A stretch of DNA of 64,000 nt, taken from Oreohelix idahoensis. Taxonomy: Eukaryota; Mollusca; Gastropoda; Stylommatophora; Oreohelicidae. Both the position numbers and the translations under genes were made by a program. Of this stretch, positions 1 to 10,705 are shown one piece after another; within the stretch, counting starts at the first letter, position 1, and every line of letters begins with the position of its first letter. The notes beneath the pieces are model-generated. The model did no database searches. It was not told the origin of the DNA and worked only from the letters and a program-made list of their open reading frames with translations. The stretch lies in assembly GCA_024509875.1 (NCBI GenBank), contig JAMPIV010008047.1:372001-436000 (forward strand). Direction: 5' to 3'.

Positions 1-292
1 TCTAGAATACACACAGTAAGAGAGGATGAGAAAATGACGGTGGTGATAGATAAGGACACACGCATCGAGGAAATCTGCTGACAGCATAACCAGGCAGTCC
101 TTGTTCTAGAATACACACAGTAAGAGAGGTAGAGAAAAACACATTCAAATAAAAAAAACATACACACAAATGGAGAAGAGAACTGGAGACAGAAATGAAA
201 GGGATAATGAAGAAATGGAAGGACCTTGACCTTGAGTAGTTGATGTGAATCTGCTGAAGGATCTTGAGAAGTTGATGTGAATCTGCTGAAGG
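1..292. repeat. Two short local duplications in a PITRM1 intron
   Basis: A 25-bp segment starting TCTAGAATACACACAGTAAG occurs at 1-25 and again at 105-129. A separate segment of about 30 bp ending GTGAATCTGCTGAAGG is repeated in tandem at 231-260 and 263-292. No coding signal is seen. Confidence 0.8.
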
Positions 293-544
293 CCTACACT
301 CCTTGTGGAGCTCAAGTAAAATCAATGAACAAAAGTAACTGCAGTCTCCACATAGACTCCTAGTAACATTGGCAGATTCAGTTATACAAATGAATCTCAA
401 TACTGAAGCTCACACATTACATCTTATAATGCAAAAGCATAAAGATAATATAGCAATTTCAGCGAGTGGGCCACATAAATCACTATAATCTGTCATGACT
501 AACTCAAGTCATCATGCAACTAGATCAAGCTGTGAACTACAAAC

Positions 545-673
545 CCTGTATTTGGTGAATAATCACTCCCAATGTTTGGTTCCAACAGAGCACGATAGAA
601 GGGTGATGTCTCTCCATCTGTAAGCAGGTATCCAACAATACTCGCTATGAAGTTTTCATACACATCTGTGATC
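545..673 (-). CDS. PITRM1: PITRM1 exon, last one visible at the left edge
   Basis: 129 nt with acceptor TATCTCCAG and donor AGG|GTTTGT. It reads ITDVYENFIASIVGYLLTDG, then ETSPFYRALLEPNIGSDYSP and NTG, matching ITDTFEAFTLSLLSSLLTSGPNSPFYKALIESGLG..FSP of the family. The next expected residues (YxGYTREAYFSVG) are not found in 1-544, so the gene continues off the left edge. Confidence 0.94.
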
Positions 674-701
674 CTGGAGATAACAAAAGGAAGTCTATTT
701 T

Positions 702-990
702 CAAACCAGCTTTACCTACATATGACAAACCAGCTTTATCTACATAATACAAAGCAGCTTTACCTACATATGACAAACCAGCTTTATCTACATAATACAA
801 ACCAGCTTTAACTACACATGACAAACCAGTGTTACCTACATAAAACAAACCAGCTCTATTTACATAAAACAAACCAGCTTTATTTACATAACACAAACCA
901 GCTTTACCTACATATGACAAACCAGATGTACCTAAATATGACAAACCAGACGTACCTACATATGACAAACCAGACGTACCTACATATGAT
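702..990. repeat. 24-bp tandem array (about 12 units)
   Basis: Degenerate tandem repeat with unit of about 24 bp containing ACAAACCAGCTTTACCTACA. Because the period is a multiple of three, several frames stay open on both strands and give 8-residue repeats; these are by-products, not genes. It lies in the PITRM1 intron, starting about 30 bp upstream (in gene sense) of the exon at 545-673. Confidence 0.9.
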
Positions 991-1482
991 GAACCAAGTC
1001 TTCTTCTATCTTAACATTGCCAATCTCTGCTATCCCTTTCTTCAAGCAATGATATTGCATGTTTATTTCTTCCTTAAAACTTCTCAAACATATCATTGAA
1101 AATTTTGTTCTTTTTGGTATGAAGAGTTGGTGGTTTGAAAAATATATTTCTTTGACATTTGTGACTGCAAATGCACACTATATGTTCACAATACATGCAA
1201 ATACTCAATTTTGTGGGGGAAAGAATCAAGTTTTTAAATGTATTTTGACTATGAAATCATTAGGGTAAAATAATGTAAACAAATGGATCATTCTGGCTGC
1301 CATCTTGGATGTTTTGGAATTCAAATATGACAATATATCTGGGAACAAATGAAGTCTGACACTTATTACAGTGCATTTAAGGACTTGTGTAGCAGAGTAT
1401 CTTGCTGTTGTAGAACTGTTATGTACATTAAGCTTTAGGGCGGACTTAAAAATATAAATTAACAGTACATGCTACAAGTCAC
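991..1482. other. Intronic sequence, nothing recognised, ending in a target duplication
   Basis: AT-rich intron with no recognised feature until GCTACAAGTCAC at 1471-1482, the left half of the 12-bp target duplication of LINE copy A. Confidence 0.6.
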
Positions 1483-2354
1483 TCCAAGAGGAATAAGATG
1501 GACTACATTTTCTACATTGGAAGATCTGGAATATGCAGATGACATTGCACTGCTAGCACATTCACATCAACACATCCAGGAAAAAACGAATAGACTTAAT
1601 AAGTATAGCAAGCAGGTGGGCTTGAACACCAATTTAAAGAAGACAGAGGTCATGACGCTCAATGTGAGCAACCCTGAGCCCATATCAGTAAGGAATCAGC
1701 AACTGGAACAGACAGATGCCTTCACATACCTAGGATGCATAGTAACACCAGACGGCGGAGCAAGCAAAGACATCAACAACAGAATGAACAAAGCAAGAAC
1801 AGCCTTTTTTAGTCTAAACAACATCTGGAAGTCCTCTCAGTACAGCACAAGCTTAGGATTATATCAGAGCTGCGTGCTTTCTGTGCTTCTCTATGTCGTG
1901 GAGAGCTGGAGAGTTACAGAGAAGGAAATGTCGAAATTGTCCTCTTTTCACACAACATGCCTAAGAAAAATTCTCCGAATCTTTTGGCCGAATACCATCA
2001 CCAACCAAGATCTGCTTACTCGGAGCAAGCAAGAGGACATGCACACCATCATAGCTGGCAGACGCTGGAGCTGGGTTGGCCATGTCCTCAGAAGAGACCC
2101 CGATGCCATCACAAGAATAGCTATGCTATGGACCCCTGAATGAAAATGAAAGAGAGGCCAACCAAAAACAACTTGGCGGAGGACTGTGGAGGCTGAGATG
2201 CAAAGAATGAACTAGAGTTGGGGCACTGTACGAAGGATGGCCGCCGACCAAGCAAAGTGGAATCAATTTGTTGTTGCCCTACAAGACGCCACCAGGCGTA
2301 ATGGCCACTGACTGCTTTGACAGTCAGCGACTAAGGATCAAAGAAGAAGAAGAA
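1483..2354 (+). mobile_element. LINE copy A: 5'-truncated RTE-like LINE, RT C-terminus and 3' tail
   Basis: Encodes the C-terminal part of a reverse transcriptase with the YADDIALLAHS catalytic box (about 1527-1560), TYLGCIVTPDGG, and the WSWVGHVLRRDP segment typical of SR2/RTE-like LINEs. A TGA interrupts the frame at about 2141, just before KRKRGRPKTTW. The 3' UTR has GACAGTCAG..CTAAGGATCAAAG and ends in an (AAG)n tail. A perfect 12-bp target duplication, GCTACAAGTCAC, flanks it at 1471-1482 and 2355-2366, so this is a discrete 5'-truncated insertion. The same family is present as copies B, C, D, E and F. Confidence 0.9.
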
Positions 2355-2387
2355 GCTACAAGTCACATGTCAGACCATCAAAAAGTG

Positions 2388-2705
2388 GGACCCAAAGATG
2401 CAGCAATAGTGAATGCAGTCAGCGACCCATAGCTTGACTGCTTGCATCATGACCAGCGAACCAGAGCTGGTCAAGACCGTACTCCACCTCCACGTGGTGG
2501 TCCTGGAAACAGTCTGCAGCAGTGCAGTCTAGCTGAGCGAGTACGGATCGAAATGGGAAGGCAAACCCGGTCCCTAAAAAATGCCGTGCTGAAGTCGGAT
2601 GTGTCGACCAAAAGGTGCAGATATCACAGCTACGGCGTAAACAGACACAATGCAACCACCGTCCTTTTCAGGGCGAACGAGGAAGAAGAAGAATGAAGAA
2701 AAAAG
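2388..2705 (+). mobile_element. R1 SINE-like retroposon, copy 1
   Basis: First of three related copies (also 7076-7317 and 20984-21297), all plus strand, all beginning near GGACC(C)AAAGATGCAGCAA and ending in an AAG/A-rich tail after GTCCTTTTCAGG. Flanked by an 8-bp direct repeat AAAAAGTG (2380-2387, 2706-2713). No protein or Pol III promoter recognised. The common 5' end argues for a short full-length element rather than random LINE truncations. Confidence 0.75.
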
Positions 2706-2942
2706 AAAAAGTGACACAAAATTTAGCGTCTGTGCAGAGTTAACATTTAATTATCTACGATTACATTGCCTGTGACTGAGTTATGTCCCTAAAGTTCTGA
2801 GATTTAAAACAAGCCTACGCAATTTTTAGTTCAATGTTTGACTCAGTCTGGTAATCTTTTATATCCCACCATCAAGATATTCCTAAAATCTCAAGTCATC
2901 TTCTGTCAGATAGAATGTATTATATAACAGTCTTATACTTAC

Positions 2943-3031
2943 TCAGTTAACAGAAAGTTCACAGACACTGCCGTTTGTTTTTCTGGATCTGGAGCCATTG
3001 GATCTGAAGGGCAATAGATGGTCTTGGCTTT
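2943..3031 (-). CDS. PITRM1: PITRM1 exon (small, substrate-chamber strand)
   Basis: 89 nt with acceptor TATCTCAG and donor GA|GTAAGT. It reads KAKTIYCPSDPMAPDPEKQT, then AVSVNFLLTE, corresponding to CGPDSFATDPSKQTTISVSFLLPD in human PITRM1. Ends in phase 2 and joins the exon at 673. Confidence 0.92.
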
Positions 3032-4451
3032 CTGAGATAGAAAAATATATTTTCAATATACACTAGGCCAGGTCATTCAATAATTTTAAAAACGTCTTGA
3101 TGCTTGAGCAGGCCATTAAACATAAGATGTATCGGGAACTCTGGACTTCAATATAAAGACATAAAACAAATGACATGTAAGAAAAATGTTTGTCTTTAAC
3201 ATCTTTATCAACAAGGCATTTAAATGTGACAAGCAAATAAAGTAATTTCACATTATTTCTACACAAACATCATAACTACTGTCTCTAGATGTTGTATGCT
3301 CCTTGAAATCACAATCATAAATAAAATATATGATTTGTTCAGCCCTTCAAACAGAAGAAAGCTGTTTGCAGCTTTAAATACTTCACTGTGTGTTAAGGGT
3401 CAAAACAAGAAGTTTAAGACCAATGTAACTGTGTGTTTTCATTCACCATATACCACTACTAGTTTCAAATAATGTCCACAGTGTTTCTGTATGCTTAAAA
3501 AACAGCCAATCAAAGCACTGAATATCTGCTAAGATGGTTTAAAAAAAAATGACAGGCATTGCTTTAGGCATCCCTTGTGCCAGCAGGAACTAGAAAGGGA
3601 CACATAGGTACATACAGCCAGTGTGTTGACATCTGACATGCCACAACACTTAATGATAAGCTGTTACACTTAGCTCCTAAGTCACTCAGTTATATATTCT
3701 TCAACAGTCATCCAGAGCTACTTCCTAAATATGAATTTTCCCATAATCCATTTCTGTACTCATTTTACACTTTCACTTCACATTAAATCCCTTGTTATTT
3801 TTTTTTTTGCCAAGCACTAACTGGGTTACTCCTAACTTCTCACACTAAACTTGTTTTCCCTAAAACTATCTCAACATGACCACTTCAGCAACTAATAGAT
3901 AAATTATCTTTCTCTCATGACTGCCAACATTACACCATAAAACAAACAATGGCCATCTGCAATTAGCTACCTGTGTGAACAACCTTATATTCTGCCACTA
4001 ATGCAATAATTAATAATAATGTTAACAACTGATCATCACTAACGGTTCCCCAAAACACAAACAGAGGAGATTGGAAAATAGAAATCAAAAGAACAAGGAA
4101 ACAGAAAGCTGTGGAGGATACTTTGCATGGGAAGGCTTGGAGATCTATTAGAGGCCATTGTAGAACAGTGAGACGAAACAAAGAAATTACAAGATTAGAT
4201 TGCCTTATTCACCAATAAAAACCAAAGCAAATAACACTGGTCAGACTTGCTGTAACCAAGAAAAATAACTTATGTGAGCTGTGAAATGAGAACATGCAGG
4301 GCTTCATGTCACTAAATATAACCCGCAAGATTAGTTCATTCTGGCAAAAACAACCTGTTTGAGATTCTTCATGATCAGAAAAAGAACACTTGTTTTTTCT
4401 TTTATAAATCCTAAATTCAGATCTATGTATTCCAGCTCATCTGATACTTAC
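3032..4451. other. PITRM1 intron, nothing recognised
   Basis: About 1.4 kb of AT-rich intron between exons at 3031 and 4452. A short poly-T run lies near 3798-3809. No convincing open frame, tandem repeat or transposon relic was seen. Confidence 0.6.
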
Positions 4452-4575
4452 TGGCTTGTCCCACCTGGGTTCCTTAGGAACAGATGTGCTAGGGGAAATT
4501 TTGTTGAACTTGCCCAGATAAGAGTTGATAAATTCCAGACAGCTCTCCAGAGGCAGGTTACCATATGTAAAAAAC
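4452..4575 (-). CDS. PITRM1: PITRM1 exon (FFTYGN region)
   Basis: 124 nt with acceptor CCTTTTAG and donor CCA|GTAAGT. It reads KFFTYGNLPLESCLEFINSY, then LGKFNKISPSTSVPKEPRWD and KP, aligning with FFTYGNFPLEQHLKQIHEE..SKFQKIEPST..P..PWDKP of the human enzyme. The first base completes the Lys codon begun in the previous exon. Confidence 0.95.
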
Positions 4576-5139
4576 CTAAAAGGATATATGCAAATGTATT
4601 GATCAAATAGCATGATTAAAACACATAAAGCTTAATGGACCAGGGCATACCTATTGCTTGTCAGCTCTGCTGGCACACTAAATTTCTTCAACCTCAGAAC
4701 AAATGCAGAATGCTCACTAACTGGACATGAGTTCAGCTTCATAGAGCAGGACATCCTGATATGATAAAAAATGCTTGAAAATCTCAGGCAGACAGAAAAG
4801 ATCAGACAACAGGCAGTAATATGTAGCAGGAACAGCCTGCGGCTATGAAGACAAAATAAAACGTGGAGTAAGACAGTAATGTGTGTGTCACAAAGTGGAT
4901 TTAAGTTTAGAGCTTGTCCGAGTATATAGACAAGACACAAGTATGAGAAAGTCTGAGATGATAGATTTAGATGAGAAATGATAGTGAATGAGGACAGATG
5001 AGACTATTGGCTTCGAGGGTGAGAACCGAGATTGACTCTCCCTTGCCACTTCTGACGTATTTCATAGCTATAGACTCACCACCTCTGACTACCATTAAGG
5101 AGATAAGGTTTCACTAGAAGTCCAGACACAGCTATACAG

Positions 5140-5187
<48 letters not shown>

Positions 5188-5766
5188 GTACAGTATAGTT
5201 ATAGAGACTGATCTAGTATACAGTTTATAGTTTATTTACACAATAAAATAAATTACATATCAAAATAAATAACACGTGTGGTCGCACACCTGAAAAGAAC
5301 AAAACCAATTAAAATGACTGATAATATAATCTCATCCTTTCACCCCTCATTCAACCTGCATAGGAAAAAGAATTTAGGATTAAACGCACAGTAATTTGGT
5401 GGGGTCTCTAAGTACGAGCCACCACTCCTAACTATCTTATTATTAATTATTAAACTCTAACACCACTGTCCGACTGCAGACGTAACTACCTGCCTACACA
5501 AAATCTTAAGGAACTTTCTAAAGTCCTACACTGCAAATCACAACCACTAATCCACTAACGGACTTCTTCAGTGCAACCTCAGAGGCTGTCCTCTGCTCTG
5601 ACTATCTAACTTCCTAAATTCTGTCTCTCCTCTGTTTCTGTTCTGACTGTCTGTCTCTATAACTTCTGTCTCTCCTCTCTAAAGCATTTGGAAGGAATGC
5701 TGACCCTATCTCCTCCCACGAATATTGCTGTTTGATGACTTGGGCTTTTAGACTTAGGTACTTGAC
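4576..5766. repeat. PITRM1 intron with (TA)n microsatellite
   Basis: The clear feature is an uninterrupted (TA)n tract at about 5143-5186. The stretch 5540-5700 is rich in CTCTG/TCTGT. Otherwise no recognisable feature. Confidence 0.8.
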
Positions 5767-6081
5767 TTGGAATGTAGCTGCTTCACTGCTGACGACCTTA
5801 ATTCATTATCTGCCGATTTAACCCGCTTAGGGTTTAGGGACAAACAGCATTATTATGGCTGTGTACAAACAGAACCAACCGCCAGGCCACGCGTTTCTTT
5901 GGAGTGGTATAACGAGCTAAGAGCTCTGGATATTATAGATAAACTCGTTCCCGCTGAAGCATGGGGCTTCACTGCAAGAGAACTGCTATCTTCCTCTGGT
6001 GCAGACGTACTTGGTGCCAGTAACTACAGCGTCACCAATTTTCTTTCACCTCTGGCGATGCCTCGACCCTTCTACTCCTGA
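5767..6081 (+). CDS. Unrecognised open frame of 104 codons, possibly a transposon relic
   Basis: Starts MECSCFTADDLNSLSADLTR and contains VSLEWYNELRALDIIDKLVP followed by AEAWGFTARELLSSSGADVL. The composition is balanced and complex, unlike the repeat-derived frames nearby, which is why I list it. I recognise no family. It lies inside a PITRM1 intron on the opposite strand and stops at 6081; coding-like residues continue in another frame to about 6200 (STPENGRISWQAVRPFMHP). A decayed transposable-element open frame is the likeliest explanation. Confidence 0.35.
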   Translation: MECSCFTADDLNSLSADLTRLGFRDKQHYYGCVQTEPTARPRVSLEWYNELRALDIIDKLVPAEAWGFTARELLSSSGADVLGASNYSVTNFLSPLAMPRPFYS

Positions 6082-6200
6082 GAATGGCCGAATATCTTGG
6101 CAAGCTGTAAGGCCATTTATGCACCCCTCCCTGTGTGCCGTGAAAATTGCCAATTCTCAAATTTCTCAGTTAGCTTGAGCAAGCGATAATGATGTAGATT

Positions 6201-7065
6201 TCACGGCTGATATTTCTGGAGACAAAGAGACCGCTACTTGATTTACTCTATTTATAAAAAGACTCACCGAGCGAGTTGTGAAAAATAGAGAAAAGACGAA
6301 AAAACTACAGTTAAGCATCACAGTGTGCTATCCCCTGGCCTTTTCTGTATGTGCAGCAAAAACATTTTTAAAAGTAGTGATGATATACGAGAAATAATAG
6401 CTGGAGACATAAATAACATAAGATATACAAATGCATGTTTTGAAAGCAGAGCATAAAAAGACCTCAGGCTTTTAATAAACACTTACCGGCAACAGCAGCA
6501 CCAAAGGTATAGAGTTCAGAAGAAGACAGAATGGTTATACTGAGAAAAACACTCCCAGGATACAAAATTTTAAAGAGAATGCATTAAAGCACATGAAATG
6601 ATTTTAACTACCTTGCATCTATCATAACATCAGAAGGCAGATGTCTAACTGACCGAGGTAAGCACTTCAAAGACAAAATAAGAACTCTTTATGATGGTGC
6701 AGGTCTGTATTTTTTTTAATGGAAATCCTTGGTGACAGTTTTGTTGTGGAAACTGGATTTTTTCAGTTTTAGATGTCACCCAAATCGTGCCCCAGAAGTA
6801 ACCCAAAATATGTTACAAAAATAGTCAAAAGTCGCCTAAAATGTCCGAAATCACCTAAATTATGATTTAAAAGTAGCCAAAAGAATATTTCGGTTTTCAG
6901 ATATAGACTTGTAGTAGCAACAAAAAGGATAGGAAACTTTTAGTATATTATTCAAGGATTCAGATCTGACAACAGTAGCACTAAACAGAAGAAGAGACTT
7001 TCTCATTATTTACAGACTCACATCTGACATTCATGTCAAATTGGACAGGAATCTTTACCATATTC
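6201..7065. other. PITRM1 intron, nothing recognised
   Basis: AT-rich sequence with no clear open frame or repeat, ending at ATAGCAGTCA (7066-7075), the left target duplication of R1 copy 2. Confidence 0.55.
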
Positions 7066-7075
7066 ATAGCAGTCA

Positions 7076-7317
7076 GGGACCCAAAGATGCAGCAATAGAG
7101 AATGCAGTCAGCGACCCAGAGCTGACCAAGACCCTACTCCATCACTGCAGTCTGGCTGAGAGAGTAGGGATCGAAGAGGGAAGGCAAACCCGGTCCCAAA
7201 AAATGCCATGCTGAAGTTGGATGTGTCGGCAGAAAGGCGCAGATATCGCAGCTCCGGTGTAAACAGACACAACGCACCCAATGTCCTTTTCAGGACAAAC
7301 GAGGAAGAAAAAGAAGA
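7076..7317 (+). mobile_element. R1 SINE-like retroposon, copy 2
   Basis: Same family as 2388-2705 with an internal deletion of about 50 bp. Flanked by a perfect 10-bp direct repeat ATAGCAGTCA (7066-7075 and 7318-7327), proving retroposition-type insertion. Tail is GAAGAAAAAGAAG. Confidence 0.82.
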
Positions 7318-7555
7318 ATAGCAGTCAAGATGACAAAACCAGTGTCTTAAACATGGCAAAGTCTGAAAAATAAACTGCACTCTCACATCTGCAACGAATA
7401 ATGACAAACAAGAGAAAACACATGTATTAAACTAATAATAGACAGACAAAACACAACTCACTGAAGTACAATCTGAGTCATAAATCATACACTGTTGTAA
7501 ATGTTACTGGCCCAATTCTGCTACTTTTTAAAGATAAAGCAGTTGCCCCACTCAC

Positions 7556-7716
7556 TTGGAATTGCTGGGATGGTAATGTGTGGCATGGAAGTCTTTCAGC
7601 TGTTTGTAGGTCAGTTCAGGAATGTGAGCTGGGTCTCCTCCAGACACCACACCATATGTGTGACTCGGCAGGAGTGAGTTCAAAACTTCCTGCTCGTAGA
7701 TGCTTTGAGAGTTTGA
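7556..7716 (-). CDS. PITRM1: PITRM1 exon (VSGGDP region)
   Basis: 161 nt bounded by acceptor GTTTTCAG and donor AA|GTGAGT. It reads [20 protein letters not shown], then [20 protein letters not shown] and [13 protein letters not shown]. This matches the PreP segment [37 protein letters not shown]. The reading frame is intact. It directly follows the damaged stub at 8031-8062. Confidence 0.96.
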
Positions 7717-8030
7717 CTGAAAACAGTTAGGTAGAGTGTAAATATTGTTTATACTTGCTGCATGTTTTCAGGACATTAATAGACCTCGTATAGTGATGTC
7801 TCTAACACACTCCCCTAAGGCAGTAACTGAACATAAAAAACATGCTCAGCTGAAGAGTGAATTTAAAATTACTAAGTCAAGTTGAAAATTACACCTCACA
7901 AACTGAACTGACTTTTGTGTCTATAAATAAGCTACCTAAACTGTGACGAAAGAAAGCATCTAACAAAGCAACAGACAGCTGCATTTACTCATTAAACATG
8001 GAAACAGTAACCCAAAAAATAATTACTTAC

Positions 8031-8062
8031 AAATCAAAAGATCACGCCCCTTTCATCTCATT
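8031..8062 (-). pseudogene. PITRM1: PITRM1 damaged exon stub (third zinc-ligand motif)
   Basis: On the minus strand, 8062-8045 encodes NEMKGA, exactly the conserved PreP motif whose Glu is the third zinc ligand, in the right gene order and 14 nt before a strong donor (GTAAGT, 8030-8025). Upstream the exon is cut off: sequence from 8063 resembles the 39-bp minisatellite, followed by a mariner fragment. Downstream of NEMKGA the frame meets TGA, and the donor phase does not fit the next exon. I infer an exon remnant with its 5' part lost and its 3' end altered. A chance match is unlikely given motif, position and strand together. Confidence 0.6.
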
Positions 8063-8085
8063 GCTCTAGGTCTTTCATGTCTTCC

Positions 8086-8646
8086 TTTGGGATGAGAAGG
8101 GTGTGATTCTTCTCGACTTCTTGGAACAGGGAAACACGGTGAATGCAGATCATTACATTGAAACTTTGAAGAAGCTTAGAGGTCGTCTTCGGCGACTTTA
8201 CCCATTAAAAGATCAGAGAACTGCACTACTGTTGCATGATAATGCCACGCCACACACCGCTAAATGCACCATTGATGCGATTGCAGAATTTGGCTGGACA
8301 TTATTACCACATCCCCCTTACAGTTCCGATCTTGCACCTTCTGACTTCCATCTGTTTGGACCACTGAAAGAAGATCTTTGCGGACATCACTTTTGAGGAC
8401 ACCGAGACCCTTAAACGCGACGTACGCCAGTGTTTTAGGAAAAAGGACACAAATTTTTACCGTGCGGGGATACATGCCCTTGTGCGAAGATGGACAAAAA
8501 CTGTAAGAAATAATGGAGACTACATTGAGAAATAAATTTTTGAAGTTCAGACTTGGGGCTACATTTCAATGTGAATTTTATCTGTTTTCTTGCCTATTGA
8601 ATGAAATTAAAAATTACGAGGCATTACTTTTTGACCGTCCCTCGTA
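8086..8646 (+). mobile_element. Mariner transposon fragment, 5' part lost, frameshifted
   Basis: Encodes the C-terminal half of a mariner-type transposase: WDEKGVILLDFLEQGNTVNA, then LLHDNATPHTA and the hallmark PYSSDLAPSDFHLF, i.e. part of the DD34D catalytic core. Near 8393 the frame shifts; the rest (EDTETLKRDVRQCF to the stop near 8533) is one frame over. The right end has a mariner-like terminal sequence (GAGGCATTACTTTTTGACCG) and ends at TA (8645-8646). The 5' terminal repeat and N-terminus are missing at the junction with the minisatellite remnant at 8063-8085. Confidence 0.88.
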
Positions 8647-10222
8647 CTTTCCATGTCTTCCTGTTCCATGCCATCATCTCTAGGTCTTTCCATGTCTTCC
8701 TGTTCCATGCCATCAGCTCTAGGTCTTTCCATGTCTTCCTGTTCCATGCCATCAGCTCTAGGTCTTTCCATGTCTTCCTGTTCCATGCCATCAGCTCTAG
8801 GTCTTTCCATGTCTTCCTGTTCCATGCCATCAGCTCTAGGTCTTTCCATGTCTTCCTGTTCCATGCCATCAGCTTTAGGTCTTTCCATGTCTTCCTGTCC
8901 CATGCCATAAACTCTAGGTCTTTCCATGTCTTCCTGTCCCATGCCATCAGCTCTAGGTCTTTCCATGTCTTCCTGTCCCATGCTTCCATGCCATCATCTC
9001 TAGGTCTTTCCATGTCTTCCTGTTCCATGCCATCAACTCTAGGTCTTTCCATGTCTTCCTGTTCCATGCCATCATCTCAAGGTCTTTCCATGTCTTCCTG
9101 TTCCATGCCATCAACTCTAGGTCTTTCCATGTCTTCCTGTTCCATGCCATCAGCTCAAGGTCTTTCCATGTCTTCCTGTCCCATGCCATCAGCTTTAGGT
9201 CTTTCCATGTCTTCCTGTTCCATGCCATCAACTCTAGGTCTTTCCATGTCTTCCTGTTCCATGCCATCAGCTTTAGGTCTTTCCATGTCTTCCTGTCCCA
9301 TGCCATCAACTCTAGGTCTTTCCATGTCTTCCTGTCCCATGCCATCAACTCTAGGTCTTTCCATGTCTTCCTGTTCCATGCCATCAGCTTTAGGTCTTTC
9401 CATCATGCTCAAGGTCTTTTTCCATGTCTCCATGTCTTCCTGTCCCTTCCTGTCCCATGCCATCAACTCTAGGTCTTTCCATGTCTTCCTGTTCCATGCC
9501 ATCAACTCTAGGTCTTTCCATGTCTTCCTGTTCCATGCCATCAGCTCTAGGTCTTTCCATGTCTTCCTGTTCCATGCCATCAGCTCTAGGTCTTTCCATG
9601 TCTTCCTGTCCCATGCCATCAACTCTAGGTCTTTCCATGTCTTCCTGTCCCATGCCATCAACTCTAGGTCTTTCCATGTCTTCCTGTTCCATGCCATCAG
9701 CTTTAGGTCTTTCCATGTCTTCCTGTCCCATGCCATCAGCTTTAGGTCTTTCCATGTCTTCCTGTTCCATGCCATCAGCTCAAGGTCTTTCCATGTCTTC
9801 CTGTTCCATGCCATCAGCTTTAGGTCTTTCCATGTCTTCCTGTCCCATGCCATCAGCTTTAGGTCTTTCCATGTCTTCCTGTTCCATGCCATCAGCTTTA
9901 GGTCTTTCCATGTCTTCCTGTCCCATGCCATCAGCTTTAGGTCTTTCCATGTCTTCCTGTCCCATGCCATCAGCTTTAGGTCTTTCCATGTCTTCCTGTT
10001 CCATGCCATCAGCTTTAGGTCTTCCATGTCTTCCTGTTCCATGCCATCAGCTTTAGGTCTTTCCATGTCTTCCTGTCCCATGCCATCAGCTTTAGGTCTT
10101 TCCATGTCTTCCTGTTCCATGCCATCAGCTTTAGGTATATCCATGTCTTCCTGTCCCATGCCATCAACTCTAGGTCTTTCCATGTCTTCCTGTCCCATGC
10201 CATCAGCTTTAGGTCTATCCAT
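8647..10222. repeat. 39-bp minisatellite, about 40 units
   Basis: Tandem array of a 39-bp unit containing GGTCTTTCCATGTCTTCCTG plus TTCCATGCCATCAGCTCTA (plus strand). Variant positions (CTCTA/CTTTA/CTCAA, GTTCC/GTCCC, CAGC/CAAC) recur in blocks, suggesting higher-order duplication. Since 39 is a multiple of three, several frames on both strands stay open for hundreds of codons; I do not regard these as genes. The minus strand in one frame reads KTWKDLELMAWNR repeatedly, and the flank at 10222-10325 continues it as LINE coding sequence (see next entry). Irregular units occur near 8984, 9400-9450 and 10020. Confidence 0.97.
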
Positions 10223-10330
10223 GTCTTGTTAATCCCCTTCATGTCAGCCTCTAGTTCTCATCTCTATGCGTTCTTCATTCTCCCTCTAACTCTCTTACCC
10301 TAGGAATCCAAAACAAGGACTGCATTGTAA
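10222..10330 (-). mobile_element. LINE ORF C-terminus flanking and seeding the minisatellite
   Basis: On the minus strand the flank reads, with stops, GKRVRGRMKNA then ELEADMKGINKTWIDLKLMA and runs directly into the array (WDRKTWKDLELMAWDRKTW). This is the GKRxRGRPKxTWR..LExDMxxMxKTW..L C-terminus of an EN-RT LINE. A second relic of the same region at 16020-16225 shows the unexpanded form. Confidence 0.75.
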
Positions 10331-10436
10331 TGTCATCAACGTTTGTCCTATCCAGCTCCCAGAATGCATGTTGTCAAAACATGATGCACTTCTGGTAACT
10401 CCCTGGGGTCTCTGAGGAGACGAAGAAAGAACAGGC

Positions 10437-10705
10437 ATGTCATCAACAGCGAGTAATATGAGGTTGTGCCTGGGACTGGCAAGCTCATTATGTCAAAGAA
10501 ATTGCTACAGATCCCACTGCAGCAAGAGTTTGTGCTTTGGTTACCAAGAAAACAGATCAAGTGATAATTTTCACTCTGAGAACTGGCTGTGGCAGGCACA
10601 AATACCACCTTTTCAACAACAAAATCAGATAGTCTACATAGGCAAGAAAACAAAATGTCCTCTGGGATGTCAGTTACATGATAGAAGCAGACTAACAGCA
10701 TGACC
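10437..10705 (+). mobile_element. Relic of an RNase H-type LINE C-terminus
   Basis: In one frame 10510-10640 reads KKTDQVIIFTLRTGCGRHKY, then HLFNNKIR, clearly related to the intact RRSEQVVIFRFCTGHNRLRY of the LINE at 28453-30508. After a stop, CPLGC corresponds to the CxCG cysteine motif of that tail. Heavily mutated. Confidence 0.65.

Noticed and set aside
645..1099. Repeat peptides (TNQLYLHK and similar) in the 24-bp array
   Set aside because: Array period is a multiple of three and both strands are open; no promoter, domain or conservation argument.
8045..8062. NEMKGA match dismissed as a diverged minisatellite unit
   Set aside because: The segment can be loosely aligned to an array unit, but a six-residue match to the exact missing motif, on the right strand and in the right order next to a donor, is far less likely by chance; I kept it as an exon stub with moderate confidence.
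8601..10242. Long open frames (up to 543 codons) on both strands
   Set aside because: They follow automatically from a 39-bp tandem repeat whose period is a multiple of three; four frames are open at once and none has a non-repetitive domain.
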